The notes below the pieces were generated by a model. That model was not told the origin of the DNA, searched no databases, and was given only the letters and a program-made list of their open reading frames with translations. A DNA stretch of 64,000 nt, from NCBI GenBank assembly GCA_031763025.1, contig JASSKH010000014.1, positions 7,364,063 to 7,428,062 on the forward strand, in the 5' to 3' direction. Each line of letters opens with the position of its first letter. Positions within the stretch are counted from its first letter, which is position 1. Source of the DNA: Macrocystis pyrifera. Lineage: Eukaryota > Sar > Phaeophyceae > Laminariales > Laminariaceae. The translations under genes were made by a program, and so were the position numbers. Shown piece by piece: positions 55,801 to 64,000 of this stretch.

Positions 55801-58800
55801 GGTGCAAGCAATGTCTGCCTGGTCGGTGAAAACCCGACATGCTCCGTCCCGACATTGCAGGGATGCGAGGGTCTATGGTTATATGACTACGGCCACGCAT
55901 GATAATGAGTACCTACCCCCCCCCCCCGCCCCCCCTCGCCACCAAAGGCAAAACAGGAAAGGGATAAGGTAGGTAAAAAAGTATGCATGAAGTATGTTAT
56001 GAATGGAAAAAACTTGTTGAGCGCCCCAATGTTGCAGGAGGCGTCTCTATGAGGGAGTAGGGACGGCTCTCCGTCTCGAAAGGGATGTGTGGTCTTTGGT
56101 CAACTGGCCAAGGCAGGCAGTTAGTGGGTACGCCCCCCCCCCCCCCCCCCCCCGCCGAGTGCCATAGATTACATGAGCACACACCCCCCGAGCCGCCGAG
56201 TGGGGGGGGCGGAGGGGAGCGGTCCCGTCGAGAGGCCTGCCGTGGCTGTTCGCTCACGACTGCCCTGCTCTCATCCAATCTCTTTCACGACTGCTGCACC
56301 TCTCCAGAAAGAGGAGCCAGCGTTGCTGGATTTCGACCCTATGGACAGCGACGATTCGGCCGACGAGGGCGAAGGGGTAGCAGGCGCGTCGGCGACGGCC
56401 ACGGCGGCCGGTGGAGAGGCGGGAACGGCGCACAACGCGGCGGCTCTGCTCCGAAGCTCCTCGGGGTGTGTGTCCCATGAATCGTGTGTGCAAGTGTGTG
56501 TATGTATGTATGTATGTATGTATTGTGTTCGTGTGTGTTTTTTTTGGCAGGCGTTTTTGTGTGTGCGTGTGCGCGTGCATGTGGTACTTTTATTTTTTAT
56601 CTCTCTTTTTTTTCTCTTCATTTACTATTTCCTCTAGCTTTTTACTAACAAAACACGCCTTTTTTTTTTCTGCCCCTTGCCCTTTTTTTGCTGTTTGCTG
56701 CTAGTTTTTTCTTGATATTTTATACTCGTGTTTTGTATTGACATGCTCGGTTTTTTTTTTTTTCCTTCTATTTCTGAAAGCAACGTCACGACAGCCGCGG
56801 ACATGGGACTCAGCCTGACGATTTTTTTCAGCGGATCCTCTGCGTTGATTATTTTCATCTTTTCTCGTTATCCGTTATATATATATTTTTTTTGGTTTTG
56901 TTTTGTATCCTTCTCCGATGCGTTTCTGTTTTTTTTTTTTTTTTTGCACGAATTCTCTTTCGTTTCCGGCACACCTTGAATTCGTTCCCCCGTCTCTTAC
57001 GTAAAACCACATGCAGCTTGGGAGGCGTCACGCTGACGATGTCATTGCTGAGAGCCATGGGGAAAGAGGCCTTCGACCGCAAGACCATTCAAGGCGTCAG
57101 GAGGATGATCAGGGCCTTCCGCTGCGGCTGCCATCTAGGTGAGAGACCAAAATTTCAAAACACAAGATTAAATGTGAAACTTGGGCAGGCGTAACTTTAA
57201 CGCTTGTGAGCGGTGTTTTTTTTTTTCCGTCTCAACCAGCCGCGGCCGCCACCGCCGCTTCTTGTGTCGTGTATTTTATCTCATGCCGTACTATAAAAAA
57301 CGTTTTTTTTTTTCTGCTGTTTTGTCCCCCACCCCTCTGGTACGCTGCGGCCGCTCTAGCCCTACTGCAATATCGTTTCCCGAAACCATAAATATTTCAA
57401 CGGGTCGGATCGGGTCGGGTCGACAATTTTTTTAATCTCGCGGGTCGGGTCGAGGTCGGGTCAAGAGGCTTTCGAAATCTCGCGGGTCGGGTCGGGTCAA
57501 GTCAACACACCTCAAACATTGCGCGGGTCGGGTCGGGTCGGGTCGGGTCAGCCGACCCGTGAGGTATGACCAGACCCGCGAAAAACCCTGAATATTTTCA
57601 CGCCGAGGTTCAATCTATTTCTGTTTTTGCTGTCGTGTCCCCGTGTGTTTCGTGCCTCCCTATTAATAGCATTCCTTTCTTCCTCTCATGTCTAACGTAC
57701 GCGCTTTGTGACGTCGCTGTCGGTGTGTGTATTGTGGCGTTTTGATGTGTGTGTGCGTGTTCTATTTGGAAGGTGACGAGTCAGCGGACGGCACGGGGGG
57801 CAGCGGCGGCGGGTCAACTCAGAAGAAGTTTCACATCCCGAGCAGCGAAGTGTACAACGAACTCATGGTACGACCCCCCCCCTCCCCCCCCCCCCCCCCT
57901 CCCCCCCCCCCCCCCCCCCCCCCACCCCCCCCCCCTCCCCCCCCCCCCCCCCCCAACACGACTACGGCCATGTATGACATGGATACCCCCCCTCCACTCC
58001 GCCTCCCCCCCCCCCCCCCCGGTTGGGTTGGCGTCGGTTGGCAACGACACTGTAAAACATGCCGCTCACTACGTGAGCTAGACATCCAGGGTACTTTTTT
58101 TTTTTTTTTTTTTTTTTGGCGGTCGCCTACAGCTGGTTGTCGAGTGAGATCATTTGTGCGAAGTAAAGAACCTTTACTCTGCACAAGGGAATTGATCGTA
58201 TCACGTAGTGTTTAAGGTAAGGCACCCAAGAGGCAGTTACATAGTACTCCCATTGCTGTCTCTGGAAGTGGCTGCACCGGAAACTAAACTATTACGGGGG
58301 TCCATAGTTAACAGGACCAAATATTGTTAGTAAAAATAGGTAAATATATGGGTTTTTATGTATACCACAGGTCCTATTAACTATGGACCCCCGTAATAAC
58401 TCATTGAGGCTGTCATCCATATGCAAGTCCGCCTCACAAGCGGTTCTTAGTAGGATGCAGCTCACCCTTCATGCGACTCGCCGGACACCTCACGGCGCTT
58501 CGCGCTTGGTGCAAGCAATGAAAGTCTGCCTGGTCGGTGAAAACCCGACATGCCCCGTCCCGGCATTGTAGGGATGCGAGGGTCTATGGTCATACGACTA
58601 CGGCCATGCATGAGATCGAGTACATCTCTCCTATCGAGTACCCCCCCCCCCCCCCCCGGCTCCTTACGAACCATGGGCTGGGGGTTGAATTCCTATCGGC
58701 TATCATCACTTTTTCAATCGCAAAACATGTTGTAAGGTGAGTGTTCTTCTGCTATGGTACCTGTGTTGTTATTACGGGAGACCATAGTAAATAGGACCTA

Positions 58801-61800
58801 CGGTACACACAAAAACCTATATATATCGCTATTTTTACTAACAATATCTGGTCCTGTTTACTATGCATCCCCGTAGAACTTCGGTGCGGAGTGGTATGCA
58901 GGTTGGGCCCGCCGTTGTTGCAGGGCACAGGCAGTGCTGATGGCCTAAACCTTGCAAAAACCCTTCACACCTGGTATTTATAGTAGTTTCCAAGTCTTGA
59001 GCCTTTTTGCCGAAAAACTTAACCAAAATGAAATGCCAGCTGCTTGCGATAGAAATCCACGCGCTGGCCAACGAAGGATTAATAGGGACTAAAAATAAAA
59101 AAAAATAAAAATAAAAAGCGTCATTTTTGTTTTCGGCAAGATGAATGAAAATTTGTCCTGAAAAAAACAAACTTGGGGGGAGGCCTGAGAAGACTCGCGG
59201 ATGGTTCACTCTCTGCGTGTTGTCAAAAACGGGCCTTAGTATACTGTTACGGGAGACCGTAGTTAACAGGACCTACGGTACACACAAAAACCTATATATT
59301 TGCATATTTTTACTAGCAATATTTGGTCCTGTTTTCTATGGACCCCCGTAATAATATTTATTTAAAGCGTTGCTTATATTCAAGGACAGAGCGGTGCATG
59401 TGTATATTACGGGGGTCCATAGTTAACGGGACCAAATTTTGTTAGTAAAAATATGAAAATATATAGTTTTTTATGTACACCATAGGTCCTGTTTACTATG
59501 GACCCCCGTAATATTAATAGTAACAATAGGGAAACATATAGGGTTTAGTGCGTGCCGTAGGTCCTATTATTTACTATGGTCCCCCGTAATAATATTTTTT
59601 TAAAAAGCGTTGCTTATATTCAAGGACAGAGCGGTGCATGTATAGCGCGTGGAGAGGGATTTGACCCCGAGACTGCCGATAAGTTGAATAAACCTGTCCT
59701 TTTGCTTCCACCTCTGTCTCTTTTATCTGTTTCCGTCTCTTCCTATCGGCATGACCCCCGTCCCGTCCCGTCCCCTCTCCCCCCACACCCTTGCCCGCCC
59801 ATGTATTCGCTCAGGTGTCCTGCCTCGAGGGGCTTCACCCGGCGTTCAAGCTCCTTCTCTTTCCCGGGAAAGAACAGCCTCCTTCAGTGGAAACCCAGAG
59901 TGCAGCGGCGTCGGGTGCCGACTCCGACGAGGATGACGCAGAGAAACCGAAGGCACAGGCGGCAGCAGCAGGGTCCGCGGATGCAGTCGGTGAGAAAGGA
60001 ACCTCTCCCCCCCCTCAAGAGGAAGGAGAAACGCAAGCGCGGCAGCGACGTAGCGGAAGGGGAGGGGGAGGAGGGGGAGGGGAAGTCTGGGGGGGACGAG
60101 GGTGGGCGGGGCCACAAGAGGAGGAAGAAGGGCGCCGGCGCGAAAGAAGCCGAGGGTGCACAGGGGGCGGCGCCTCCCCACTCTGGAAAAGGCGTGGCTG
60201 GAGAGAGAGGCGGGGGGGGGGGGGGGGACGGAGGTGTCCGTGCGGAAGGGAAAGCTTCGAAGGCCGACAAGGCCTCCAGCAAGGGAAAGGTCTCGACTAT
60301 CGAGGAGGCGGGCACCAAGGCGTCCTCGAAGGGGCGCGACGGCGTGCTCGCGAAGCGGAAGGGGGGGGGAGGGTGACGAGTCGGACGCGGGATCGGGGGT
60401 GACGGCTGCGGAGGCGGCGGCGGCGGCGGCGGCGGCGGCGGCTGCGACAGTCGTGGTGGTTCTGACAAAAGAGGACTTTCGGGCGGCGGCGCTTCTGCCG
60501 ACTTGGAAACCCATGCAACCAGCCCTGTACAGCTTCTTCAAGTGAGGAGACTGCCCCCCTTGTGTCTTGGGTGTGCAAGTGTTTAGTTTTTTGTTGGTTT
60601 CGTCAGCGTTTGTTTTGTCGTTTTTTTGTTTTGTTGTTGTTTTTGGTGGTGTTGGTGCTGTCGTTGTTGTTCCATGGTGGTGTTCTGCTTTGCGCTGCAT
60701 CCGTGCGGTAGTTCATCCTCTGGTCGCCGACGCTACCGCAGCAAGGTGCCTTTTTTCCCCGTGTTGGGGGGACGGGGAGGGGGGGGGGGGGTGTACTCGA
60801 TAGGAGAGATGTACGCGATCTCATGCATGGCCGTAGTCGTATGACCATAGACCCTCGCATCCCTACAATGCCGGGACGGAGCATGTCGGGTTTTCACCGA
60901 CCAGGCAGACATTGCTTGCACCAAGCGCGAAGCGCTGTGAGGTGTCCGGCGAGTCGCATGAAGGGTGAGCGAGCTGCATCCTACTAAGAACCGCTTGTGA
61001 GGCGGACTTGCATATGAATGACAGCTTCAATGAGCTAGTTTAATTTCCGGTGTGGCTACTTCCAGAGACAGCAATGGGAGTACTATGTAACTGCCTCTTG
61101 GGTGCCTTACCTTGAACACTACGTGATGCGATCAATTCCTTTGTGCAGAGTAAAGGTTCTTTACTTCGCACAAATGATCTAACTAGACGACCAGCTGTGG
61201 GCGACCCAAAAAAAAAAAAAAAAAAAAAAAAGGGTACCCTGGATGTCTAGCTCACGTTCGTGAGCGGCATGTTTTACAGTGTCGTTGCCAATCGACGCCA
61301 ACCCAACCCATATATAATATATATAATATATAAAGGTGGGGGGGGGGGGGGGGGGGGGGGGGTCGCACTGTGGAGGCATGTGTGACTGAGCAAATGTCGA
61401 CCCGCACAAGGTGTTTTAGCTTCGGGGGGAGGCTCGATGCTCGAGCCTGCGCTGCTTCACTCACTCTCTTCTCGTCAGGAAACCCTACCGTACTCCCACC
61501 CCCCTTCACCCCCGATCCATGCCTAACCCAACCCTAACCTCAACTTAACCCAACCCAAACCCCAACCTAACCCAACCCAACCCAGATAAACTCAACTCCA
61601 ACGCCAACCCCCCCAGATGTGCCTCACGCTTTCTCGGCTTCCATCCACTCACCACCACATGCTCCATCCCTGCCTCACCTCACTCCACACCACCACTACC
61701 CCAACCCGATCCACCCCCCCCTACCCGCTCCCAAACCCAACCCCCACACCCCCCTAACCCTAATCCCGCCCACCCCCTCCCCCGCCATCCCCACCCTGCA

Positions 61801-63144
61801 CCCACCCCACTCCCGTTCATGGCATGCAACTAAACCTCTGTGTTCGGCACAGCCCCGCCACTCGCCCCCCCCCCCCCCGCCCGCGCCCCCGCCCCCGCCC
61901 GCGTTCCCCACCTTATATTCCACCTCCCCCCGTTCACGGCACGCAACCCCACCGAGGTGCTTTGCACAGGCCGACCCCAACCCCCACCGTGACCATCCTT
62001 CCCCCACTCCCTACCCACCCGTCGTACACCCCACCCCATGCTCCGTCTCGAAAGGAATGCGTGGGCAATGGTCAATGTGTGGTCAATTGGCAAAGGCAAG
62101 CAACAAATTAGTACGCCCCCCCCCTGCATGGCATGCAACATTACCTCGGCGCTTTGCGCAGATCAATCCTGACCCCGAACCTCACCCTGACCCTTGACCT
62201 GAATCGCCTCGCCCCCTGAAAAAACGGATTGAGAGCTAAATTGTTCACACCCCGAACAGGCAGATCATCTACAGGTAGATTCATGATCTAGATCATCTGT
62301 ATAGTTTGTCGCCTGCCATTCTGAGGTGTTGGTGCAGGATCCGCCTTATAGGGCAGATCGCACTCAGGTAACATGTGCTGCAGTAGATCATGCAGATCAT
62401 TCGGCTCCCACATGGCAACATGAGCTAGATCATAGAGATCACACAGATGATACAGATCAGGAATGGATGATCTATCTGCCGTGAAAGGTCTAGATCATGA
62501 AGTGATAATCGATTATATGTTACGAATGTTGGGATGTGTCTCTACTGGGAGGGTGCTCCGTCTCGAAGGGAATGCGTTGTCAATGGTGGAATGTCTTAAG
62601 GTAAGCGATAAACGATTACGCCCCCCCCCCGGTGCTCCGTCCCGAAAGAGATGCGTGGTGGTCCATGGTCAAATGACTAACGCAAGCAACACGTGAGTAC
62701 GCCCCCCTCTGGTCATATGACTACGGCCATGCACGAGAATGAGTACACACACACCCCCTACGCGAAAGGGATGCGTGGTCAATGGTTAAATGACTTAGGC
62801 AAGCAACTAATGAGTACGCCTCCCCGCCCCCTACCTCCTTCCCCCCCCCTCCCCCATCCCCACCCTTCATACACCCCACCCCCCCCCCCGTTGACGGCGG
62901 CATGCAACGAAACCTCGGTGTTTTGCGCACAGGTCGCTGCTTCACGTGTTGGAAGAGCTGCACGACCGCTCTCTCCTGGCCTTCCTACTCTCTAGGCTGG
63001 ATCACTACGTGCCGTTTCTCGTGCCTTTCCCCGGCCTGGCAAGGGGTTTCCTAAAAGCTTTGCTTGGCCTGTGGGGGGGTGCTGGGGCTGAGGCGAAGGG
63101 CTCTGGGGGGGGGCACCGATGAGGAGGGCGACGACGCTGAGAGG
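52854..63144 (+). CDS. NOC2: Nucleolar complex protein 2 (Noc2), N-terminal half, seven exons
   Basis: Exons: 52854-53202, 54263-54639, 56308-56465, 57017-57138, 57773-57867, 59815-60541, 62933-63144; the rest lies beyond the window. Splice phases match throughout if one base is discounted in each of three homopolymers (see findings). Noc2 pairs with Noc1 or Noc3 in pre-60S ribosome assembly and export. Matches to the family in order: basic N-terminus (KDSKRKDKRGKRAS); ADDFMSGGFMAGFD; a long Glu run (about residues 175-205); EKDPEFFEFLQ joined to KEEPALLDFDPMDSDDS; VTLTMSLLRAMG and VRRMIRAFRCGCHLG; KKFHIPSSEVYNELM; VSCLEGLHPAFKLLLF; LPTWKPMQPALYSFFK; and LLSRLDHYVPFLVPFPGLAR with LKALLGLW. 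Exon 6 inserts about 190 low-complexity residues between KLLLF and LPTWKP. Confidence 0.9.
54683..54771 (+). mobile_element. Short LINE 3'-tail copy with poly(C)
   Basis: CCGTCTCGAAAGGGATGCGT, GGTCAATGGTCC, GCAAATGAGTACACCCC. It matches the last ~70 bp of the LINE at 36725-36795, including the final codons SVSKGMRGQWSND. It lies in NOC2 intron 2. Confidence 0.82.
55234..55333. mobile_element. MITE-A copy, right end damaged
   Basis: TTACGGGGGGCCGTAGTAAA to GGTCCTATTTACTATACCCC, in the reverse interior orientation, in NOC2 intron 2. Confidence 0.88.
55425..55935 (+). mobile_element. R1 retroposon, copy e
   Basis: GGTTGGGTTGGCGTCGGTTG to CATGATAATGAGTACCTACC and a C run. Sense orientation is plus. 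It contains a T run (55499-55515) and the word GTGCGGGAAGAACCTTTATT, a diverged form of the internal hairpin seen in copies f and g. Confidence 0.9.
56060..56155 (+). mobile_element. Short LINE 3'-tail copy with poly(C)
   Basis: CTCCGTCTCGAAAGGGATGT to TTAGTGGGTACGCCCC and a run of about 20 C, in NOC2 intron 2, 150 bp before exon 3. Confidence 0.8.
57395..57570. repeat. GGGTC pentanucleotide repeat
   Basis: Runs of CGGGTCGGGTC separated by diverged spacers, with an inverted end (CCGACCCGTG), in NOC2 intron 4. Confidence 0.88.
57868..58019. repeat. C-rich run with an R1 tail fragment after the exon 5 donor
   Basis: Immediately past the donor (CTCATG|GTACGA) comes about 85 bp of nearly pure C, then ACGACTACGGCCATGTATGA (an R1 3'-end fragment) and more C. 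It is probably the stacked tails of truncated retroposons. Confidence 0.7.
58020..58655 (+). mobile_element. R1 retroposon, copy f, split by MITE-A
   Basis: GGTTGGGTTGGCGTCGGTTG to ATCGAGTACCCCC. It is interrupted at 58292-58396 by a MITE-A. The internal hairpin TTGTGCGAAGTAAAGAACC with TTTACTCTGCACAAG is intact. Confidence 0.92.
58292..58396. mobile_element. MITE-A copy inserted in R1
   Basis: TTACGGGGGTCCATAGTTAA to TAACTATGGACCCCCGTAA. The flanks AAAC-TA and TA-ACTCATTG correspond to the uninterrupted R1 word AAACTAGCTCATTG of copy g. Confidence 0.95.
58772..58878. mobile_element. MITE-A copy
   Basis: TTACGGGAGACCATAGTAAA to TTTACTATGCATCCCCGTA, in the ACCTACGGT orientation. Confidence 0.9.
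59247..59351. mobile_element. MITE-A copy
   Basis: TTACGGGAGACCGTAGTTAA to TTCTATGGACCCCCGTAA, in the ACCTACGGT orientation. Confidence 0.92.
59407..59511. mobile_element. MITE-A copy
   Basis: TTACGGGGGTCCATAGTTAA to TTTACTATGGACCCCCGTAA, flanked by TA on both sides, in the reverse interior orientation. Confidence 0.94.
59516..59589. mobile_element. MITE-A right-half copy
   Basis: AGTAACAATAGGGAAACATA to CTATGGTCCCCCGTAA. The left half is missing. It directly abuts the preceding full copy. Confidence 0.85.
60785..61318 (-). mobile_element. R1 retroposon, copy g (most complete, uninterrupted)
   Basis: On plus: G run, GTGTACTCGATAGGAGAGAT, CATGCATGGCCGTAGTCGTA, body, TTGTGCAGAGTAAAGGTTC hairpin, a run of 23 A (61208-61230), and GTCGTTGCCAATCGACGCCA. 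Sense orientation is minus. It serves as the empty-site reference for insertions in copies d and f. It lies in NOC2 intron 6. Confidence 0.92.
61319..61813. repeat. Poly(G) run and degenerate CCCAAC/CCCTAAC tract
   Basis: A run of about 24 G (61338-61362) is followed by single-copy sequence and then a C- and A-rich tract of imperfect AACCCAACCCTAACC words (61515-61605) and further C-rich sequence. Confidence 0.65.
61814..62161 (+). repeat. Three upstream copies of the NOC2 exon 7 acceptor region
   Basis: Copies at 61814-61852, 61931-61969 and 62125-62161 read CGTTCATGGCATGCAAC...CTCTGTGTTCGGCACAG and close variants. They match 62889-62932, which ends at the real acceptor TTTTGCGCACAG|G. Confidence 0.8.
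62035..62125 (+). mobile_element. Short LINE 3'-tail copy with poly(C)
   Basis: GCTCCGTCTCGAAAGGAATG to GCAACAAATTAGTACGCCCC. It contains a small internal duplication (GGTCAATGTGTGGTCAATTG). Confidence 0.8.
62260..62520. repeat. R3 GATC-rich repeat, copy 4
   Basis: CATGATCTAGATCATCTG, AACATGTGCTGCAGTAGATC, GGCAACATGAGCTAGATCAT, CACACAGATGATACAGATCA and GTCTAGATCATGAAGTG match the other R3 copies in order. Confidence 0.78.
62545..62830 (+). mobile_element. Cluster of three LINE 3'-tail copies and an R1 tail fragment
   Basis: Tails at 62545-62630, 62632-62708 and 62757-62830 each follow GAAAGxGATGCGTGGTCAATGG to GAGTACGC (or ATTACGC) and end in C. An R1 3'-end fragment with GAGAATGAGTAC lies between the last two (62711-62750). 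Each appears to start in the C run of its predecessor. Confidence 0.8.
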
Positions 63145-64000
63145 GTAAGAAGGTGGGGGCGGGGCGGAGAGGGTAATTAGAAGAGGGGGAGAGGGGGGGG
63201 GGGGGGGGGGGGGGGGAGGGGGGGGGAAGCACAGAGAGGGAGAGGGAAAGGAGGGGGGGAAGGAGAGAGAGAGATGGAGACACAGGGGGGAGGGGGGGGG
63301 GTAAGGTAGGGGGAGGGAGGCATACGTGTACGTAGGTGGGCGCTGTTGTCATTGCTATATAGATGGATGCTTCCTCGTTGCGTTTTCGAGTCTCGACAGC
63401 CGGGGTAGGTCTGAGGTTGACTGGCCGGGGTCTGGTAGTACAATTGGGCTTGCTGCTGTCTGGTGGTGAATATCAGCCTTGGTTTATCGGGTCGTCGATT
63501 ATGCGGGTAGTACTTGCGAAGGCTACCTATGGTTTGGTGGCGAAAGGATGAAAACTCTCTGTTGTTTCGGTAAAAATTACCGCACAAAAGTGCGTAAGTA
63601 GCAGATCTGTTTCCGTGAATTGAGTTCTACCAAAGTTCGTCTTAAGTCGTTCTGGTGACGGAGGTACACACTCGTCGGTTGCCTCGATGGAATCGGACGA
63701 CAATGAATTTCGCTCGTTCTCGCGCGTGGAAGGTAAGGGGTCCTATTTGAGGCCCCGCCTTCTTCGTGGTGGCGGTAACGCAAACTCTACGATGACCGGA
63801 ATTGAGCCTCTCGCCCAGAGTTATCTTGCCTGGTGACGAAAACATAAGACATGTTTGTTGTTTCTCTTCCAACCATCAGGAGCTGTTTACACATGCAATA
63901 CGTTGGCAGTTAGTTTCTATTTGACCTTTCCGTGAGCAATCGATGGTTACGCCCGCATTACGCCGCATTCACCCCCCCCGCGCAATGCTTCATCATACCC
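63145..64000. other. NOC2 intron 7 and window end; no further exon seen
   Basis: The sequence begins with the donor GTAAGA and is G-rich with long G runs to about 63320. The remainder is single-copy with no recognisable Noc2 segment, so the C-terminal part of the gene must lie beyond the window. Confidence 0.55.

Noticed and set aside
57727..58215. Poly-Pro ORFs over C runs
   Set aside because: Only the first part, exon 5 of NOC2, is coding. The proline tract is retroposon tail sequence past the donor.
58585..58625. 5S rRNA-like word CGACTACGGCCATGCATGA at the R1 3' end
   Set aside because: It resembles the first bases of 5S rRNA, but no internal control region follows and it sits at the 3' end of R1 before the C run, so a 5S-derived SINE is not supported.
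61515..61605. Telomere-like CCCTAA/CCCAAC tract
   Set aside because: Units are irregular, mixed with CCCAAC and short, and the tract lies inside a NOC2 intron. It is not a telomere and not a clear interstitial telomeric block.

Overview
This window is nuclear DNA from an intron-rich eukaryote. Four coding loci can be joined across GT-AG introns by reading frame and splice phase: an SMP-30/gluconolactonase-like gene, a U-box gene, a C2-domain gene, and NOC2 (nucleolar complex protein 2). They sit in a dense bed of transposable elements. A brown alga or related stramenopile is my best guess, from the multi-intron genes, the close head-to-head gene pair and the mix of DIRS, Ty3/gypsy, LINE, SINE and MITE elements. 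Nothing in the sequence proves that lineage.

Layout. 0-4.1 kb: a decayed DIRS-type retrotransposon on the minus strand (gag with CCCH finger, RT, RNase H, tyrosine recombinase). 5.3-5.6 kb: a long foldback repeat. 6.8-7.95 kb: a minisatellite with a ~460-bp higher-order period. 8.4-10.6 kb: the 3' part of a Ty3/gypsy element (integrase remnant, polypurine tract, probable LTR). 14.5-18.4 kb: a 7-exon SMP-30/gluconolactonase-like gene (+). 22.97-24.73 kb: a U-box gene (-) whose intron is mostly tandem copies of its own exon end plus 5' splice site. 24.7-34.2 kb: repeats with few genes. 34.7-36.8 kb: a broken LINE with a poly(C) tail. 52.6 down to 39.98 kb: a C2-domain gene (-), whose introns are packed with MITEs and SINEs. 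52.85 kb to beyond 63.1 kb: NOC2 (+), cut by the right edge of the window.

Repeats. MITE-A (~106 bp, ends TTACGGGGG/CCCCCGTAA, TA target) has 15 complete or partial copies. R1 is a ~530-640 bp retroposon with a poly(C) 3' tail. A tRNA-derived SINE has two copies. MITE-B is a ~100-bp hairpin with four copies. A GATC-rich repeat (R3) has four copies. LINE 3' tails of ~70 bp recur in NOC2 introns. R1 and the LINE share the 3' terminus GAGTAC followed by poly(C), so R1 is probably mobilised by that LINE family. Nested insertions give a partial order: R1 copies are older than the SINE and MITE-A copies inside them, and one MITE-A copy is older than the SINE that splits it.

Most notable observations: tandem arrays built from splice-site regions (5' splice site in the U-box intron, 3' splice site in NOC2 intron 6); poly(C)-tailed retroposons; three homopolymers in NOC2 exons that each carry one base too many for an open frame; and a 247-bp head-to-head promoter between the C2 gene and NOC2.
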